DNA of 64,000 nucleotides from Microbacterium sp. Root53 (GTDB taxonomy: Bacteria; Actinomycetota; Actinomycetes; Actinomycetales; Microbacteriaceae), in NCBI RefSeq assembly GCF_001426925.1, contig NZ_LMFR01000012.1, positions 521,646 to 585,645 on the forward strand, read 5' to 3'. The notes under the pieces were generated by a model that worked only from the letters and a program-made list of their open reading frames with translations, had not been told where the DNA came from and did no database searches. Position 1 is the stretch's first letter, and every line of letters begins with the position of its first letter. Both the position numbers and the translations under genes were made by a program. Positions 8,850 through 17,520 of this stretch are shown here, piece after piece.

Positions 8850-10241
8850 TCAGCGCTTGTGCCAGACGTACATGCCGTGCGCCTGCTCGTCCTCGTGCTC
8901 GGGACCGAGCGGAAGACCGCGCCGGTCGCGCAGCAGCAGGGTCGCGGTCAGGCTCGCCGCCACCATGAGGAACAGGTACAGCGTCACGCCGTCGGTCGAG
9001 CCGGTGCCCGCCACGATCGCCTGCGCGATGGTCGGGGCGAACGCGCCGCCGATGATGGCGCCGATCGCGTACGAGATCGACACGCCCGAGAAGCGGACAG
9101 AGGCCGGGAACAGCTCTGAGTACCACGCCGACTGCGGGCCGTACGAGAAGCCGAGGCCGATCGTCAGCAGGATCAGGCCGAGCGCGAGCAGGGCCACGCT
9201 GCCCGAGTTCACGAGCGGGAACACCAGCAGCACCGCGACGCCGAGCCAGATCCAGCCCATCGTGTAGGTGACCTTGCGGCCGATCTTGTCGCTCAGCCAG
9301 CCGCCGATGAAGGTCGCGATAAGCCAGGTCACCGACGACAGCGTCACGGCGCCGAGCACCTCGCCCAGCGGCAGCCCGACGGGACCCTCGGGGTTCGACG
9401 CGTAGCGCTGGATGAAGCCGCCCGTCGTCATGTAGCCGACGGCGTTGTTCGCCGCGAACACGAACGCGCACAGGATCACCAGGGGTGCGAAGCGACGGAA
9501 CAGCAGGCTGATCGGGGCGCGCGCCTGCTCCTTGCGCTCGGCGATCTCCTGGAACACCGGGCTCTCCTCGACGCGGCGACGCACGTAGTGGCCCACGAGG
9601 ATCAGCACGAAGCTGAACAGGAACGGGATGCGCCAGCCCCAGTCGAAGAACGAGTCACCCGGGAAGAAGAGCGTCATCAGCTGGTTCATGCCGCTCGCGA
9701 GCAGGAGGCCGATGGGCACGCCGATCTGCGGCATCGCGCCCATCAGGCCGCGGCGGTGCTTGGGCGCGTGCTCGACGGCCATCAGGACAGCGCCGCCCCA
9801 CTCGCCTCCCGCCGAGATGCCCTGCAGGATGCGGAGCAGGATGAGGATGATCGGCGCGATGACGCCCGCCATCGCATACGTCGGAAGCACGCCGATCAAC
9901 GTCGTGGCGGCACCCATCAGCACGAGGGTCGCGATCAGGACCGGACGGCGTCCGAACTTGTCGCCGTAGTGCCCGGCGAGGAAGGCGCCCAGCGGGCGGA
10001 ACAGGAAGCTGATGCCCACGGTGGCGAACGAGATGATCGCGGCGCTGCCGGGGAACAGCTCCTTCCACGGCGCGAAGAACAGCGTCTCGAACACGACACC
10101 GGCGGCGAACGCGTAGATGAAGAAGTCGTACCACTCGACGGTGGTGCCGACGACCGTGGCGAAGGCCACGCGGCGGCGGTCGGTGGAGCTGGAGATGGTG
10201 CCGGTCGGCGTGAGCGGACCGGACGCGTCTGGGGCAGACAT
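8850..10241 (-). CDS. MHS-type MFS transporter
   Basis: A 463-aa, 12-helix proton symporter of the metabolite:H+ symporter family, whose members carry shikimate, ketoglutarate, dicarboxylates or aromatic acids. It has the family opening TVEWYDFFIYAFAAG and the loop 2-3 motif GHYGDKFGRRP, and ends with a hydrophilic tail. The ATG is preceded by AAGGAGGTCCTG, an excellent ribosome binding site. It converges on the TPP-enzyme gene. Two palindromes in its leader resemble the sites between the monooxygenase and TPP-enzyme genes and have the same 20-bp phasing. I therefore infer that it imports the substrate of the monooxygenase/TPP pair. A second MHS gene at 43371 is clearly related but not adjacent to catabolic genes. 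Confidence 0.88.
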   Translation of the reverse strand: MSAPDASGPLTPTGTISSSTDRRRVAFATVVGTTVEWYDFFIYAFAAGVVFETLFFAPWKELFPGSAAIISFATVGISFLFRPLGAFLAGHYGDKFGRRPVLIATLVLMGAATTLIGVLPTYAMAGVIAPIILILLRILQGISAGGEWGGAVLMAVEHAPKHRRGLMGAMPQIGVPIGLLLASGMNQLMTLFFPGDSFFDWGWRIPFLFSFVLILVGHYVRRRVEESPVFQEIAERKEQARAPISLLFRRFAPLVILCAFVFAANNAVGYMTTGGFIQRYASNPEGPVGLPLGEVLGAVTLSSVTWLIATFIGGWLSDKIGRKVTYTMGWIWLGVAVLLVFPLVNSGSVALLALGLILLTIGLGFSYGPQSAWYSELFPASVRFSGVSISYAIGAIIGGAFAPTIAQAIVAGTGSTDGVTLYLFLMVAASLTATLLLRDRRGLPLGPEHEDEQAHGMYVWHKR

Positions 10242-10290
10242 CAGGACCTCCTTCGGTCGAGATTCTCCGGCGCATCGTCGCGCCGGGGTC

Positions 10291-10299
10291 GGGGGGGGG
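10291..10299. repeat. Run of nine G in the transporter leader
   Basis: A G9 homopolymer (C9 on the coding strand) lies 50-58 nt upstream of the MHS transporter start, between its ribosome binding site and the palindromes. Such tracts can vary in length by slippage. Confidence 0.9.
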
Positions 10300-10306
10300 A
10301 ACGCTT

Positions 10307-10341
10307 GTTCGGATATGGAACGCTACGTTCACATACGGAAT
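10307..10341. promoter_or_regulatory. Tandem IclR-like sites before MHS transporter
   Basis: GTTCGGATATGGAAC (10307-10321) and GTTCACATACGGAAT (10327-10341) are 20 bp apart, the same phasing as the pair at 6917/6937. The first matches GTTCGATAATCGAAC at 11 of 15 positions, the second less well. They lie 66-100 bp before the transporter start on its promoter side. Assignment to the IclR regulator at 4146 is inference. Confidence 0.5.
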
Positions 10342-10396
10342 CGGGCGATTCGGATGCGACGCTACACCACGACAGCCCTGGAGGGCCAGCATAATG

Positions 10397-10414
10397 TGAC
10401 CGATCGATCGGTCA
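10397..10414. promoter_or_regulatory. Perfect 18-bp palindrome
   Basis: TGACCGATCGATCGGTCA is a perfect 18-bp palindrome. It lies in the 229-bp gap between the start of the MHS transporter gene and the end of the add gene. The GACCGA...TCGGTC form resembles TetR-family operators, but no TetR gene is in the window. It could also be the core of a hairpin after add only if read on the plus strand, which carries no gene here. Confidence 0.6.
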
Positions 10415-10470
10415 GTAAGTCCGCGGCGACAGCCGCCCCTTGACGCGATCCCGCGGGAGGTGCGTGAGGA

Positions 10471-11583
10471 TCAGGACCCGAAGCCCTCGCCGATGAGCTC
10501 GATGAGCTCCTCGCGGTCCTCGACGGGTAGGAACGCGCCGGCCGCCGCGTTCAGCTGGAAGGTCTCGAGGTCGTCGAGCCCGTAGCCGAACACGGCGACG
10601 AGCTGGGCCAGCTCCCGGGTCAGCGAGGTGCGGCTCATCAGGCGGTTGTCGGTGTTGACCGTGACCGCGAACCCGAGCTGGTAGAGCAGGTCGAACGGGT
10701 GGTCCTCGAGCGTCTTGCCCCAGGCCGCGACCGCGCCCGTCTGGAGGTTCGACGAGGGCGACAGCTCGAGGGGGATCTCGCGGTCCCGCACCCACCGCGC
10801 GAGGTCGCCGAAGCGCACCCGCACCTCCTCGCCTTCGCGGCTGACGACCTCGAGATCCTCGGCCAGGCGCACGCCGTGACCGAGCCGCAACGCGCGCCCG
10901 TCGATCAGCGCGGAACGGATCGAGTCGAGCCCCGCCCCCTCGCCCGCATGGATCGTGGTGGGCAGGAACGCGTGGGCGACGATGTCGATCGCCTCGCGGT
11001 GCCCCGAGGCGGGGAACCCGTCCTCCGGTCCGGCCAGGTCGAAGCCGACCACGCCCTCGTCGCGGAAGTCCACCGCGAGCCGGGCGATGTCGGCCGAGCG
11101 GGCGTTCTGCCGCATGGCGGTGAGCAGCTGCCCGACCCGGATGCTGCGTCCGGCGTCGTCCGCGGCGTCCTCGCCCTGCTCGATCCCCTCCTGCACGGCC
11201 TCGACCGCCTCCTCGAGCGTGAGGCCGCCCGCGAGGTGCTGCTCGGGCGCCCAGCGCACCTCGCCGTAGATCACGCCGTCCTCGGCGAGGTCCTCGACGA
11301 ACTCGCGGGCGACGCGCGTGAGGCCGTCGCGGGTCTGCATGACGGCCGTGGTGACCGCGAAGGTCTCGAGGTACTTCTCGAGCGACCCGGAATCGCTCTG
11401 CCGCGCGAACCACGATGCCAGGCGGGCCGGGTCGGTCTCGGGCAGGTCGACGCCGGCGGCGTCCGCGAGCTCCACGATCGTGTCGGGCCGCAGGCCGCCG
11501 TCGAGGTGGTCGTGCAGCGACACCTTGGGCAGACTGCGGATCGACACACCCTCCACGCGGGCGTCGCCGAACGGATCGATCAT
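10471..11583 (-). CDS. add: Adenosine deaminase
   Basis: Zinc-dependent deamination of adenosine and deoxyadenosine to the inosine forms, in the cytoplasm. The 370-aa protein carries the metal-binding HDHLDGG (His 24 and His 26), HAGEGAGLDS with the third His and the catalytic Glu, LGHGVRL, SPSSN and NTDNR with the catalytic Asp. The sequence is typical of the actinobacterial enzyme. The ATG at 11583 is 44 bp after the deoA stop. It is the last gene of a nucleoside uptake and salvage operon, after cdd and deoA, so imported nucleosides are deaminated and cleaved by co-transcribed enzymes. Confidence 0.95.
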   Translation of the reverse strand: MIDPFGDARVEGVSIRSLPKVSLHDHLDGGLRPDTIVELADAAGVDLPETDPARLASWFARQSDSGSLEKYLETFAVTTAVMQTRDGLTRVAREFVEDLAEDGVIYGEVRWAPEQHLAGGLTLEEAVEAVQEGIEQGEDAADDAGRSIRVGQLLTAMRQNARSADIARLAVDFRDEGVVGFDLAGPEDGFPASGHREAIDIVAHAFLPTTIHAGEGAGLDSIRSALIDGRALRLGHGVRLAEDLEVVSREGEEVRVRFGDLARWVRDREIPLELSPSSNLQTGAVAAWGKTLEDHPFDLLYQLGFAVTVNTDNRLMSRTSLTRELAQLVAVFGYGLDDLETFQLNAAAGAFLPVEDREELIELIGEGFGS

Positions 11584-11626
11584 GGGGTGCTCCTCGAGGA
11601 CGGTGATGCCGGTGGCGGACGGAGGG

Positions 11627-12937
11627 TCAGGACGCGGTGATGCGCTCGCGCACGAGCGGGGACCTGTCGGGCTCGGCGTCGCCGATCTCCCACGCCCCCT
11701 CGAGCACCTCGAGCGCGCGGGCGAAGCGGCTGTCGTCGGGTCCGCCGATCGTGAAGAGCGGCTGGCCCGCGGCGACGCGGTCGCCGGGCTTGGCGTGCAG
11801 GTCGATGCCCGCCTCGTGCAGCACGGGGTCCTCCGCGCGGGCGCGGCCGGCGCCGAGACGCCAGGCGGCCACGCCGAAGCCGTAGGCGTCCATGCGGGTG
11901 ACATAGCCGTCGCGCGGGGCCGTGACGACGTGCGTCTCGGCCGGGACGGGAAGGGGCGCGTCCGGGTCGCCGCCCTGGGCCTCGATCATCCGGCGCCAGG
12001 CGTCCATGGCCCGGCCGTCGCGCAGCGCGGCCTCGACGTCCGCGTCGGGTTGCCCCGCGAGCGCGAGCATCTCCCGGGCGAGCGCGACCGTGAGCTCCAC
12101 GACGTCCGCGGGACCGCCGCCGGCGAGCACCTCGACCGACTCGCGGACCTCGTTGGCGTTGCCGATCGCGAGGCCGAGCGGAGTGTCCATGTCCGTGAGC
12201 AGCGCGGTTGTGCGCACGCCGGAGTCCGTGCCCAGCTCGACCATCGTCCGCGCGAGCTCGCGCGCCCGGTCGAAGTCCTTCATGAAGGCGCCCGAGCCGA
12301 ACTTGACGTCGAGCACGAGCGCATCCGTACCCTCGGCGATCTTCTTCGACATGATGCTCGAGGCGATGAGCGGGATGGCCTCGACCGTGCCGGTGACGTC
12401 GCGCAGCGCGTAGAGGCGCTTGTCGGCGGGCGCCAGCCCCGACCCGGCCGCGCAGATCACGGCGCCGACGTCGCGCAGCTGCGCGGTCATCTCGTCGTTC
12501 GACAGCGCCGCGCGCCAGCCGGGGATCGACTCGAGCTTGTCGAGCGTGCCGCCCGTGTGACCGAGGCCGCGTCCGGACAGCTGCGGCACCGCGACGCCGA
12601 ACGCGGCGACCAGCGGTGCGAGCGGCAGCGTGATCTTGTCCCCGACGCCGCCGGTCGAGTGCTTGTCGGCCGTGGGCTTGCCGAGGCCCGCGAAGCTCAT
12701 CCGCTCCCCCGACGCGATCATCGCGTCGGTCATCACGCGGATCTCGTCGCGGTCCATGCCGTTGAGCAGCACCGCCATCGCGAAGGCCGCCATCTGCGCG
12801 TCGGCGACGTAGTCGCGCGTGTAGGCGTCGATCATCCAGCGCAGCGCGTCCTCCGGGACCCGCCCGCCGTCGCGCTTCGCGCGGATGACGTCGACCGCGT
12901 CGAAGGGCTCGACGGCGCCGTTCTCGGTCGCGCTCAT
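11627..12937 (-). CDS. deoA: Thymidine/pyrimidine-nucleoside phosphorylase
   Basis: Phosphorolysis of thymidine or deoxyuridine to base and deoxyribose 1-phosphate. The 436 residues show the phosphate-binding KHSTGGVGDK and the family signature SGRGLGHTGGTLDKLES. A C-terminal lobe follows (VTAPRDGYVTRMDAYGFG). The start ATG overlaps the cdd stop as ATGA, so translation is coupled. Whether the enzyme is strictly thymidine-specific or also takes uridine (Pdp-type) cannot be told from the sequence. The cytidine deaminase just upstream would supply its uridine-type substrates. Confidence 0.94.
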   Translation of the reverse strand: MSATENGAVEPFDAVDVIRAKRDGGRVPEDALRWMIDAYTRDYVADAQMAAFAMAVLLNGMDRDEIRVMTDAMIASGERMSFAGLGKPTADKHSTGGVGDKITLPLAPLVAAFGVAVPQLSGRGLGHTGGTLDKLESIPGWRAALSNDEMTAQLRDVGAVICAAGSGLAPADKRLYALRDVTGTVEAIPLIASSIMSKKIAEGTDALVLDVKFGSGAFMKDFDRARELARTMVELGTDSGVRTTALLTDMDTPLGLAIGNANEVRESVEVLAGGGPADVVELTVALAREMLALAGQPDADVEAALRDGRAMDAWRRMIEAQGGDPDAPLPVPAETHVVTAPRDGYVTRMDAYGFGVAAWRLGAGRARAEDPVLHEAGIDLHAKPGDRVAAGQPLFTIGGPDDSRFARALEVLEGAWEIGDAEPDRSPLVRERITAS

Positions 12938-13356
12938 CGGCTCGCCTCCTCGAGGTCGCGGGGCCCGAACGCGTCGGGCAGCACCTCGTCGATCGTGCGG
13001 ATGCCGGACACCGTCTCCAGAAGCATTCCGGTGACGGCATGCTCGGAGAGCAGCTGCCGGCAGCGGCCGCACGGCATGATCGTGGCGCCGTGGGCGTCCA
13101 CGCACACGAACGCGACGAGCTTGCCGCCGCCGGTGCGGTGCAGGTCGGACACGAGACCGCACTCGGCGCACAGCACCACGCCGTAGGCGGCGTTCTCGAC
13201 GTTGCATCCCGACACGATGCGCCCGTCCGACACGAGGGCCGCGGCCCCGACCTTGTAGCGCGAGTACGGCGCGTACGCGTGCTCCATGGCCTCGGTGGCG
13301 ACGGCGCGCAGCTCGTCCCAGTCGATGTCCCCGGAGGGGAACTGATCGTCGCTCAT
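12934..13356 (-). CDS. cdd: Cytidine deaminase
   Basis: Hydrolytic deamination of cytidine and deoxycytidine. The 140-aa zinc enzyme has substrate-binding CNVENAAYG (51-59), CAE with zinc ligand Cys 63 and catalytic Glu 65, and PCGRCRQ with Cys 96 and Cys 99. It is the small tetrameric type. It starts 1 bp after the stop of the second ABC permease and overlaps deoA by 4 bp, so it is embedded in the nucleoside operon. Confidence 0.96.
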   Translation of the reverse strand: MSDDQFPSGDIDWDELRAVATEAMEHAYAPYSRYKVGAAALVSDGRIVSGCNVENAAYGVVLCAECGLVSDLHRTGGGKLVAFVCVDAHGATIMPCGRCRQLLSEHAVTGMLLETVSGIRTIDEVLPDAFGPRDLEEASR

Positions 13357-13357
13357 C

Positions 13358-14638
13358 TCATCCCTTGATGTACGGCTTGCCCGCGGCGGCCGGCCCGCGC
13401 GACTGCCCGACGAAGCCCGCGACCGCGAGGATCGTGACGACGTAGGGCAGCATCTGCATGAACTGGCCGGGGATCGGCGATCCCAGCACGGTGAGCAGGT
13501 TCTGGAGGTTGGTCGCGAAGCCGAAGAGCAGCGCCGCGAGGGCCGCGCGGATCGGGTCCCAGCGACCGAAGATGACCGCCGCGAGCGCGATGAAGCCGAG
13601 GCCGGCCGTCATGCCCTCGCCGAACTGCGGCACCGACACGAGCGTGAAGTACGCGCCGCCCGCGCCCGCGATCACGCCCGCGAGGCACACGTTCCAGAAG
13701 CGCGTGGGGTTGACCTTGATGCCGACCGTGTCGGCGGCCTGCGGGTGCTCGCCGACCGCGCGCAGGCGCAGGCCCCAGCGGGTGCGGTAGAGACCCCAGG
13801 CGACGAGCGCGACCGTCGCGTACATCAGGTAGACGATGAACGGCTGGTTGAACAGCACGGGCCCGAGCACCGGGATCTCCACGAGGCCCGGGATCGGCAG
13901 GCGCGGGAAGGTCGCGGGGCGGTTGAGCACGAGCTCGTTGGGCACGAGGAGGATGCCGTAGAGGAAGCCCGTGAGGCCCGTGACCAGCACGTTGAGCACG
14001 ACGCCGACGATCACCTGATCGACCAGGTACTTGATCGAGAACGCCGCCAGCACGAGCGCGACCAGCACGCCGCCGATCATGGCGCCGATCAGGCCGACGT
14101 ACGGGCTGCCGGTGACGCTGCCCAGGATGGCCGCGGAGAACGCGCCGAGGAGCAGCTGTCCCTCGATCGCCACGTTGACCACGCCCACGCGTTCGCCGAT
14201 GACGCCGCCCAGCGCGCCGAACACGATCGGCACCGAGATGGACAGCGCGCCGCCGAACAGGTTGACGACGGGCACGAGGCCGCCGGCGCCGGACCAGGTC
14301 AGGAACGCGAACAGCGCGATCAGCCCGAACGCGAGCGTGAGCCACAGGCGCGTGCGCCGGTAGGCCCAGACGTCCCACACCGCGACCGCGGTGAGGGCCG
14401 CGAGCAGCACGAGGCTCGTGAGCACGGCCGGCGCCGTGGGCACCGAGACCTCGCCGAGCGAGAGCGCCTCTCCCCCGCCCAGGCCGAAGCGCGTGACGCC
14501 GTCTCGGCCCGCCAGCAGGAACAGCGCGCCGAGCAGCACGGTCACCACCGCGAGCGTGATCGCCGGCTTGGGGTGACGCACCCGCACCGTGGGGTGGACG
14601 ACCGGGGCCTCCGGGTCGAGGGTCGCCGTCGTGGTCAT
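13358..14638 (-). CDS. Nucleoside ABC transporter permease 2
   Basis: Membrane permease of the BPD_transp_2 type found with BMP-family receptors, 426 aa with about ten hydrophobic segments. It has the family motif GVVNVAIEGQLLLGAF and a cytoplasmic loop RAVGEHPQAADTVGIKV that docks on the ATPase. The N-terminus is longer than usual, with extra hydrophobic segments before the core domain. ATG overlaps the previous stop as ATGA. It would pair with the permease encoded just upstream. Its place directly before cdd and deoA indicates nucleosides as cargo. Confidence 0.9.
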   Translation of the reverse strand: MTTTATLDPEAPVVHPTVRVRHPKPAITLAVVTVLLGALFLLAGRDGVTRFGLGGGEALSLGEVSVPTAPAVLTSLVLLAALTAVAVWDVWAYRRTRLWLTLAFGLIALFAFLTWSGAGGLVPVVNLFGGALSISVPIVFGALGGVIGERVGVVNVAIEGQLLLGAFSAAILGSVTGSPYVGLIGAMIGGVLVALVLAAFSIKYLVDQVIVGVVLNVLVTGLTGFLYGILLVPNELVLNRPATFPRLPIPGLVEIPVLGPVLFNQPFIVYLMYATVALVAWGLYRTRWGLRLRAVGEHPQAADTVGIKVNPTRFWNVCLAGVIAGAGGAYFTLVSVPQFGEGMTAGLGFIALAAVIFGRWDPIRAALAALLFGFATNLQNLLTVLGSPIPGQFMQMLPYVVTILAVAGFVGQSRGPAAAGKPYIKG

Positions 14639-15906
14639 CAGGCCACCGCCTTCCGCGCCGCCTTGGCCCTGGCCCTGGCGCTCTTCTCGGCCTCGCTCTT
14701 GGGCAGGAAGAAGATCGTGCGCACGAGCGGCGGGGCCGCGACGAACAGCACGACGAGCGCCTGCACGACCAGCACGAAGTCGATCGGGATGCCCGCCGCC
14801 TGCATCTGGTACGCGCCGGCCTTCAGCGCGCCGAACAGCAGGCCCGCCGCGAACGTGCCCCACGCGCGGCTGCGCCCGAGCAGCGCCACCGTGATGGCGT
14901 CGAAGCCGAAGCCGGCGTCGATGTGGGAGTTGAAGCCGGTCGTGACCGCGCCCTGGATCTGGTTCATGCCGGCGAGGCCCGCGAGCGCGCCCGCGAACAG
15001 CATCGCGTAGACGTACACGCGCGGCACCGAGATGCCGGCGGTGCGGGCGGCGCTCGGATTCTCGCCCACGGCGCGCATCCGCAGCCCCAGCGCCGAGTGC
15101 TCGAGCAGCCACCAGACGAACACGGTGGCGAGCACCACGATCACGAAGCCGAGGTCCAGGTTCGGGAAGCGCGGGCCGAGCAGGTCGGGGAAGACCGCGC
15201 CGGCCGGCGTCGCCTCGGTGATCGGCTGGGTCGTGCCGGCCTTCTGCAGGACGCCCTGCGTGCTGACCATCCACTCGACCAGGAGCACGCCGACGTAGTT
15301 GAGCATGATCGTGAGGATCACCTCGTGCGCGCCGGTGCGGGCCTTCAGCAGGCCCGCGATGCCGGCCCAGATGGCGCCTCCGATCAGGCCGCCCGCGAGC
15401 GTCACCGGCAGCTGGAGGGCGGCCGGCAGATCGAGCTGGAACGTCAGCAGCGCGGTGAAGGCGGCGCCGAAGACGATCTGGCCCTGCGCGCCGATGTTGA
15501 ACAGCCCGACCCGGAACGCGACCGCGACGCCGAGGCCGGCCGCGATCAGCGGTGCGGCGGCGCCGAGCGTGTTGGTCAGGGAGCGGATGCCCGTGAGGAA
15601 GTCGTCCGCGCGCGTGTTGTAGATCGCGCCACGGAACAGCGCGTCGTAGCCGGCGACCACGGCGTTCCACGCCGCCGAGAGGGTGTCCGCCGGGCGCGCG
15701 AAGAAGTAGCCGGACGCGGCGGCCACGTCCTCGTCGGTGAACGCGATCAGCACGCCGCCGACCACGAACGCCGCGACGAGAGCGAGCACCGTGGTGACGA
15801 TGCTCCCCCTCAGGATCTCGCGCAGGAGGACGCTCCCCCGCGGCGGGGGTGCCGCCGGGGCCGTGTGCGGCCGCGGCGCCTGGGGCGCGGGCGTGGTCTC
15901 GGTCAT
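14638..15906 (-). CDS. Nucleoside ABC transporter permease 1
   Basis: A 422-aa membrane permease. A Pro/Ala-rich cytoplasmic N-terminus of about 25 residues is followed by a first helix and then, after an extracytoplasmic stretch, the core helices. The motifs FRVGLFNIGAQGQIVFGA and RAVGENPSAARTAGISV are the permease counterparts of those in its partner. The C-terminus is Lys/Arg/Ala-rich and cytoplasmic. It overlaps the ATPase stop by 4 bp. Together with the partner permease it forms the transmembrane channel. Confidence 0.9.
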   Translation of the reverse strand: MTETTPAPQAPRPHTAPAAPPPRGSVLLREILRGSIVTTVLALVAAFVVGGVLIAFTDEDVAAASGYFFARPADTLSAAWNAVVAGYDALFRGAIYNTRADDFLTGIRSLTNTLGAAAPLIAAGLGVAVAFRVGLFNIGAQGQIVFGAAFTALLTFQLDLPAALQLPVTLAGGLIGGAIWAGIAGLLKARTGAHEVILTIMLNYVGVLLVEWMVSTQGVLQKAGTTQPITEATPAGAVFPDLLGPRFPNLDLGFVIVVLATVFVWWLLEHSALGLRMRAVGENPSAARTAGISVPRVYVYAMLFAGALAGLAGMNQIQGAVTTGFNSHIDAGFGFDAITVALLGRSRAWGTFAAGLLFGALKAGAYQMQAAGIPIDFVLVVQALVVLFVAAPPLVRTIFFLPKSEAEKSARARAKAARKAVA

Positions 15907-17414
15907 GCTGCGGTCTCCTGTGCGCCGGCCATCATGAGGCCCAGCACGTCGCGCGGGGTGTCGGCGGGGACGATGCCGACGATCCTGCCCCGGTACATCA
16001 CGGCGATCCGGTCGGCGAGCGCGACGACCTCGTCGAGCTCGGTCGACACGACGATCACGGGCACGCCCGCGTCGCGCGCGGCGACGATCCGGGCGTGGAT
16101 GAACTCGATCGACCCGACGTCCACGCCGCGCGTGGGCTGGGCCGCGAGCAGCAGGCTGAGCTCACGGCTCATCTCGCGCGCGACGACGACCTTCTGCTGG
16201 TTGCCGCCGGACAGGGTGCCGGCCGGCGTGAGGGGGCCCTGGGCGCGGATGTCGAACTCGTCGATCCGCTCGCGCGCGAAGCGATCCAGCGCTCCGCGCT
16301 GAAGCGTGCCGGCCTTGACGAACTCGGGAGCGCTCGACCGGTCGAGGATGAGGTTCTCGGCGATCGACATGCCGCCGACCAGGCCGTCGATCTTGCGGTC
16401 CTCGGGCACGAAGCCGACGCCCGCCTCGAGGATCGAGCGCACGCTCTGCCCCACGAGCTCGCGACCGTCGAGCGTGATCGAGCCGGCGACCCGGTCCTGC
16501 AGCCCCACGAGCGCCTCGGTGAGCTCGGTCTGGCCGTTGCCCTGCACGCCCGCGATGGCGAGGATCTCGCCGGGCCGCACCTCGAAGTCGACGTCGTCCA
16601 CGAGCACCGCGCCCGTGGGCGAGACGACGCGAAGGCCGCGGACCTCGAGCCCGCCGGTCGTGGCGGGGGCCGCCGGCTCCTTGTGCACGGTCAGCTCGAC
16701 CGCGCGACCCACCATGAGCGAGGCGAGCTCGGCGTTCGTCGACTGCGGCGACGCCTCCCCCACGACCTTGCCGCGGCGGATGACGGTGATCTTGTCGGCG
16801 ACCTCGCGCACCTCGCGCAGCTTGTGGGTGATGAAGACGATGCCCGTGCCCTCGTCGCGCAGCTGGCGCATCATGGCCATGAGCTCGTCGGTCTCCTGCG
16901 GCGTGAGCACGGCCGTCGGCTCGTCGAACACGAGCACCTTCGCGTCGCGCGAGAGCGCCTTGATGATCTCGACCCGCTGCTGGACGCCCACGGGCAGGTC
17001 CTCCACGAGCGCGTCCGGGTCGACGTGGAATCCGAACCGGTCGGCGACCGTGCGCACCTGCTCGCGCGCGGCGTCCAGGTCGAGGCGGCCGAGCGCGCCG
17101 GTGCGCTCGTGACCGAGCGCGACGTTCTCGGCGACGGTGAAGACCGGGACCAGCATGAAGTGCTGGTGCACCATGCCGATGCCGGCGGCCATCGCGTCGC
17201 CCGGCCCGCGGAATCGCTGCGGCACGTCGTCGAGCAGGATCTCGCCCTCGTCGGCCTGGTAGAGGCCGTAGAGCACGTTCATCAGCGTCGACTTGCCCGC
17301 GCCGTTCTCCCCGAGGAGGGCATGGATCTGGCCGGGCTCGACCGTGAGATCGATGTGGTCGTTGGCGACGAGACTGCCGAATCGTTTCGTGATCCCGCGG
17401 AGCTCGAGCTTCAT
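15903..17414 (-). CDS. Nucleoside ABC transporter, duplicated ATPase
   Basis: A 503-aa protein with two ATP-binding cassettes, like sugar ATPases of the RbsA/MglA type and the NupO/YufO nucleoside group. The first cassette has a good Walker A (GENGAGKST, about 36-44) and DEPTAVL. The second has a degenerate Walker A (GVQGNGQTE) and LSGGNQQK, which is normal for the family. I prefer ATG at 17414, with AGGG 8 nt upstream; GTG at 17423 would add three residues. It follows the lipoprotein gene after a strong hairpin, so it may be expressed at a lower level. Confidence 0.92.
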   Translation of the reverse strand: MKLELRGITKRFGSLVANDHIDLTVEPGQIHALLGENGAGKSTLMNVLYGLYQADEGEILLDDVPQRFRGPGDAMAAGIGMVHQHFMLVPVFTVAENVALGHERTGALGRLDLDAAREQVRTVADRFGFHVDPDALVEDLPVGVQQRVEIIKALSRDAKVLVFDEPTAVLTPQETDELMAMMRQLRDEGTGIVFITHKLREVREVADKITVIRRGKVVGEASPQSTNAELASLMVGRAVELTVHKEPAAPATTGGLEVRGLRVVSPTGAVLVDDVDFEVRPGEILAIAGVQGNGQTELTEALVGLQDRVAGSITLDGRELVGQSVRSILEAGVGFVPEDRKIDGLVGGMSIAENLILDRSSAPEFVKAGTLQRGALDRFARERIDEFDIRAQGPLTPAGTLSGGNQQKVVVAREMSRELSLLLAAQPTRGVDVGSIEFIHARIVAARDAGVPVIVVSTELDEVVALADRIAVMYRGRIVGIVPADTPRDVLGLMMAGAQETAA

Positions 17415-17465
17415 GTGTGGCACCCTATCGCGCGCGTCTGTCGAGGTGGAGGAGCGGCCGCATGA

Positions 17466-17504
17466 CGCGGGGCGACCGGACCGTCCAGGTCCGATCGCCC
17501 CGCG
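17466..17504 (-). terminator. Intra-operon hairpin (attenuator or processing site)
   Basis: CGCGGGGCGA (17466-17475) pairs perfectly with TCGCCCCGCG (17495-17504). Inside it, CGGACC pairs with GGTCCG around a 5-nt loop. It lies between the stop of the BMP lipoprotein gene and the ATPase start, with no T-tract. Such hairpins after binding-protein genes usually stabilise the upstream message or terminate part of transcription, which gives more receptor than membrane complex. Confidence 0.7.
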
Positions 17505-17520
17505 TGCGGCGTGCTGAGGG

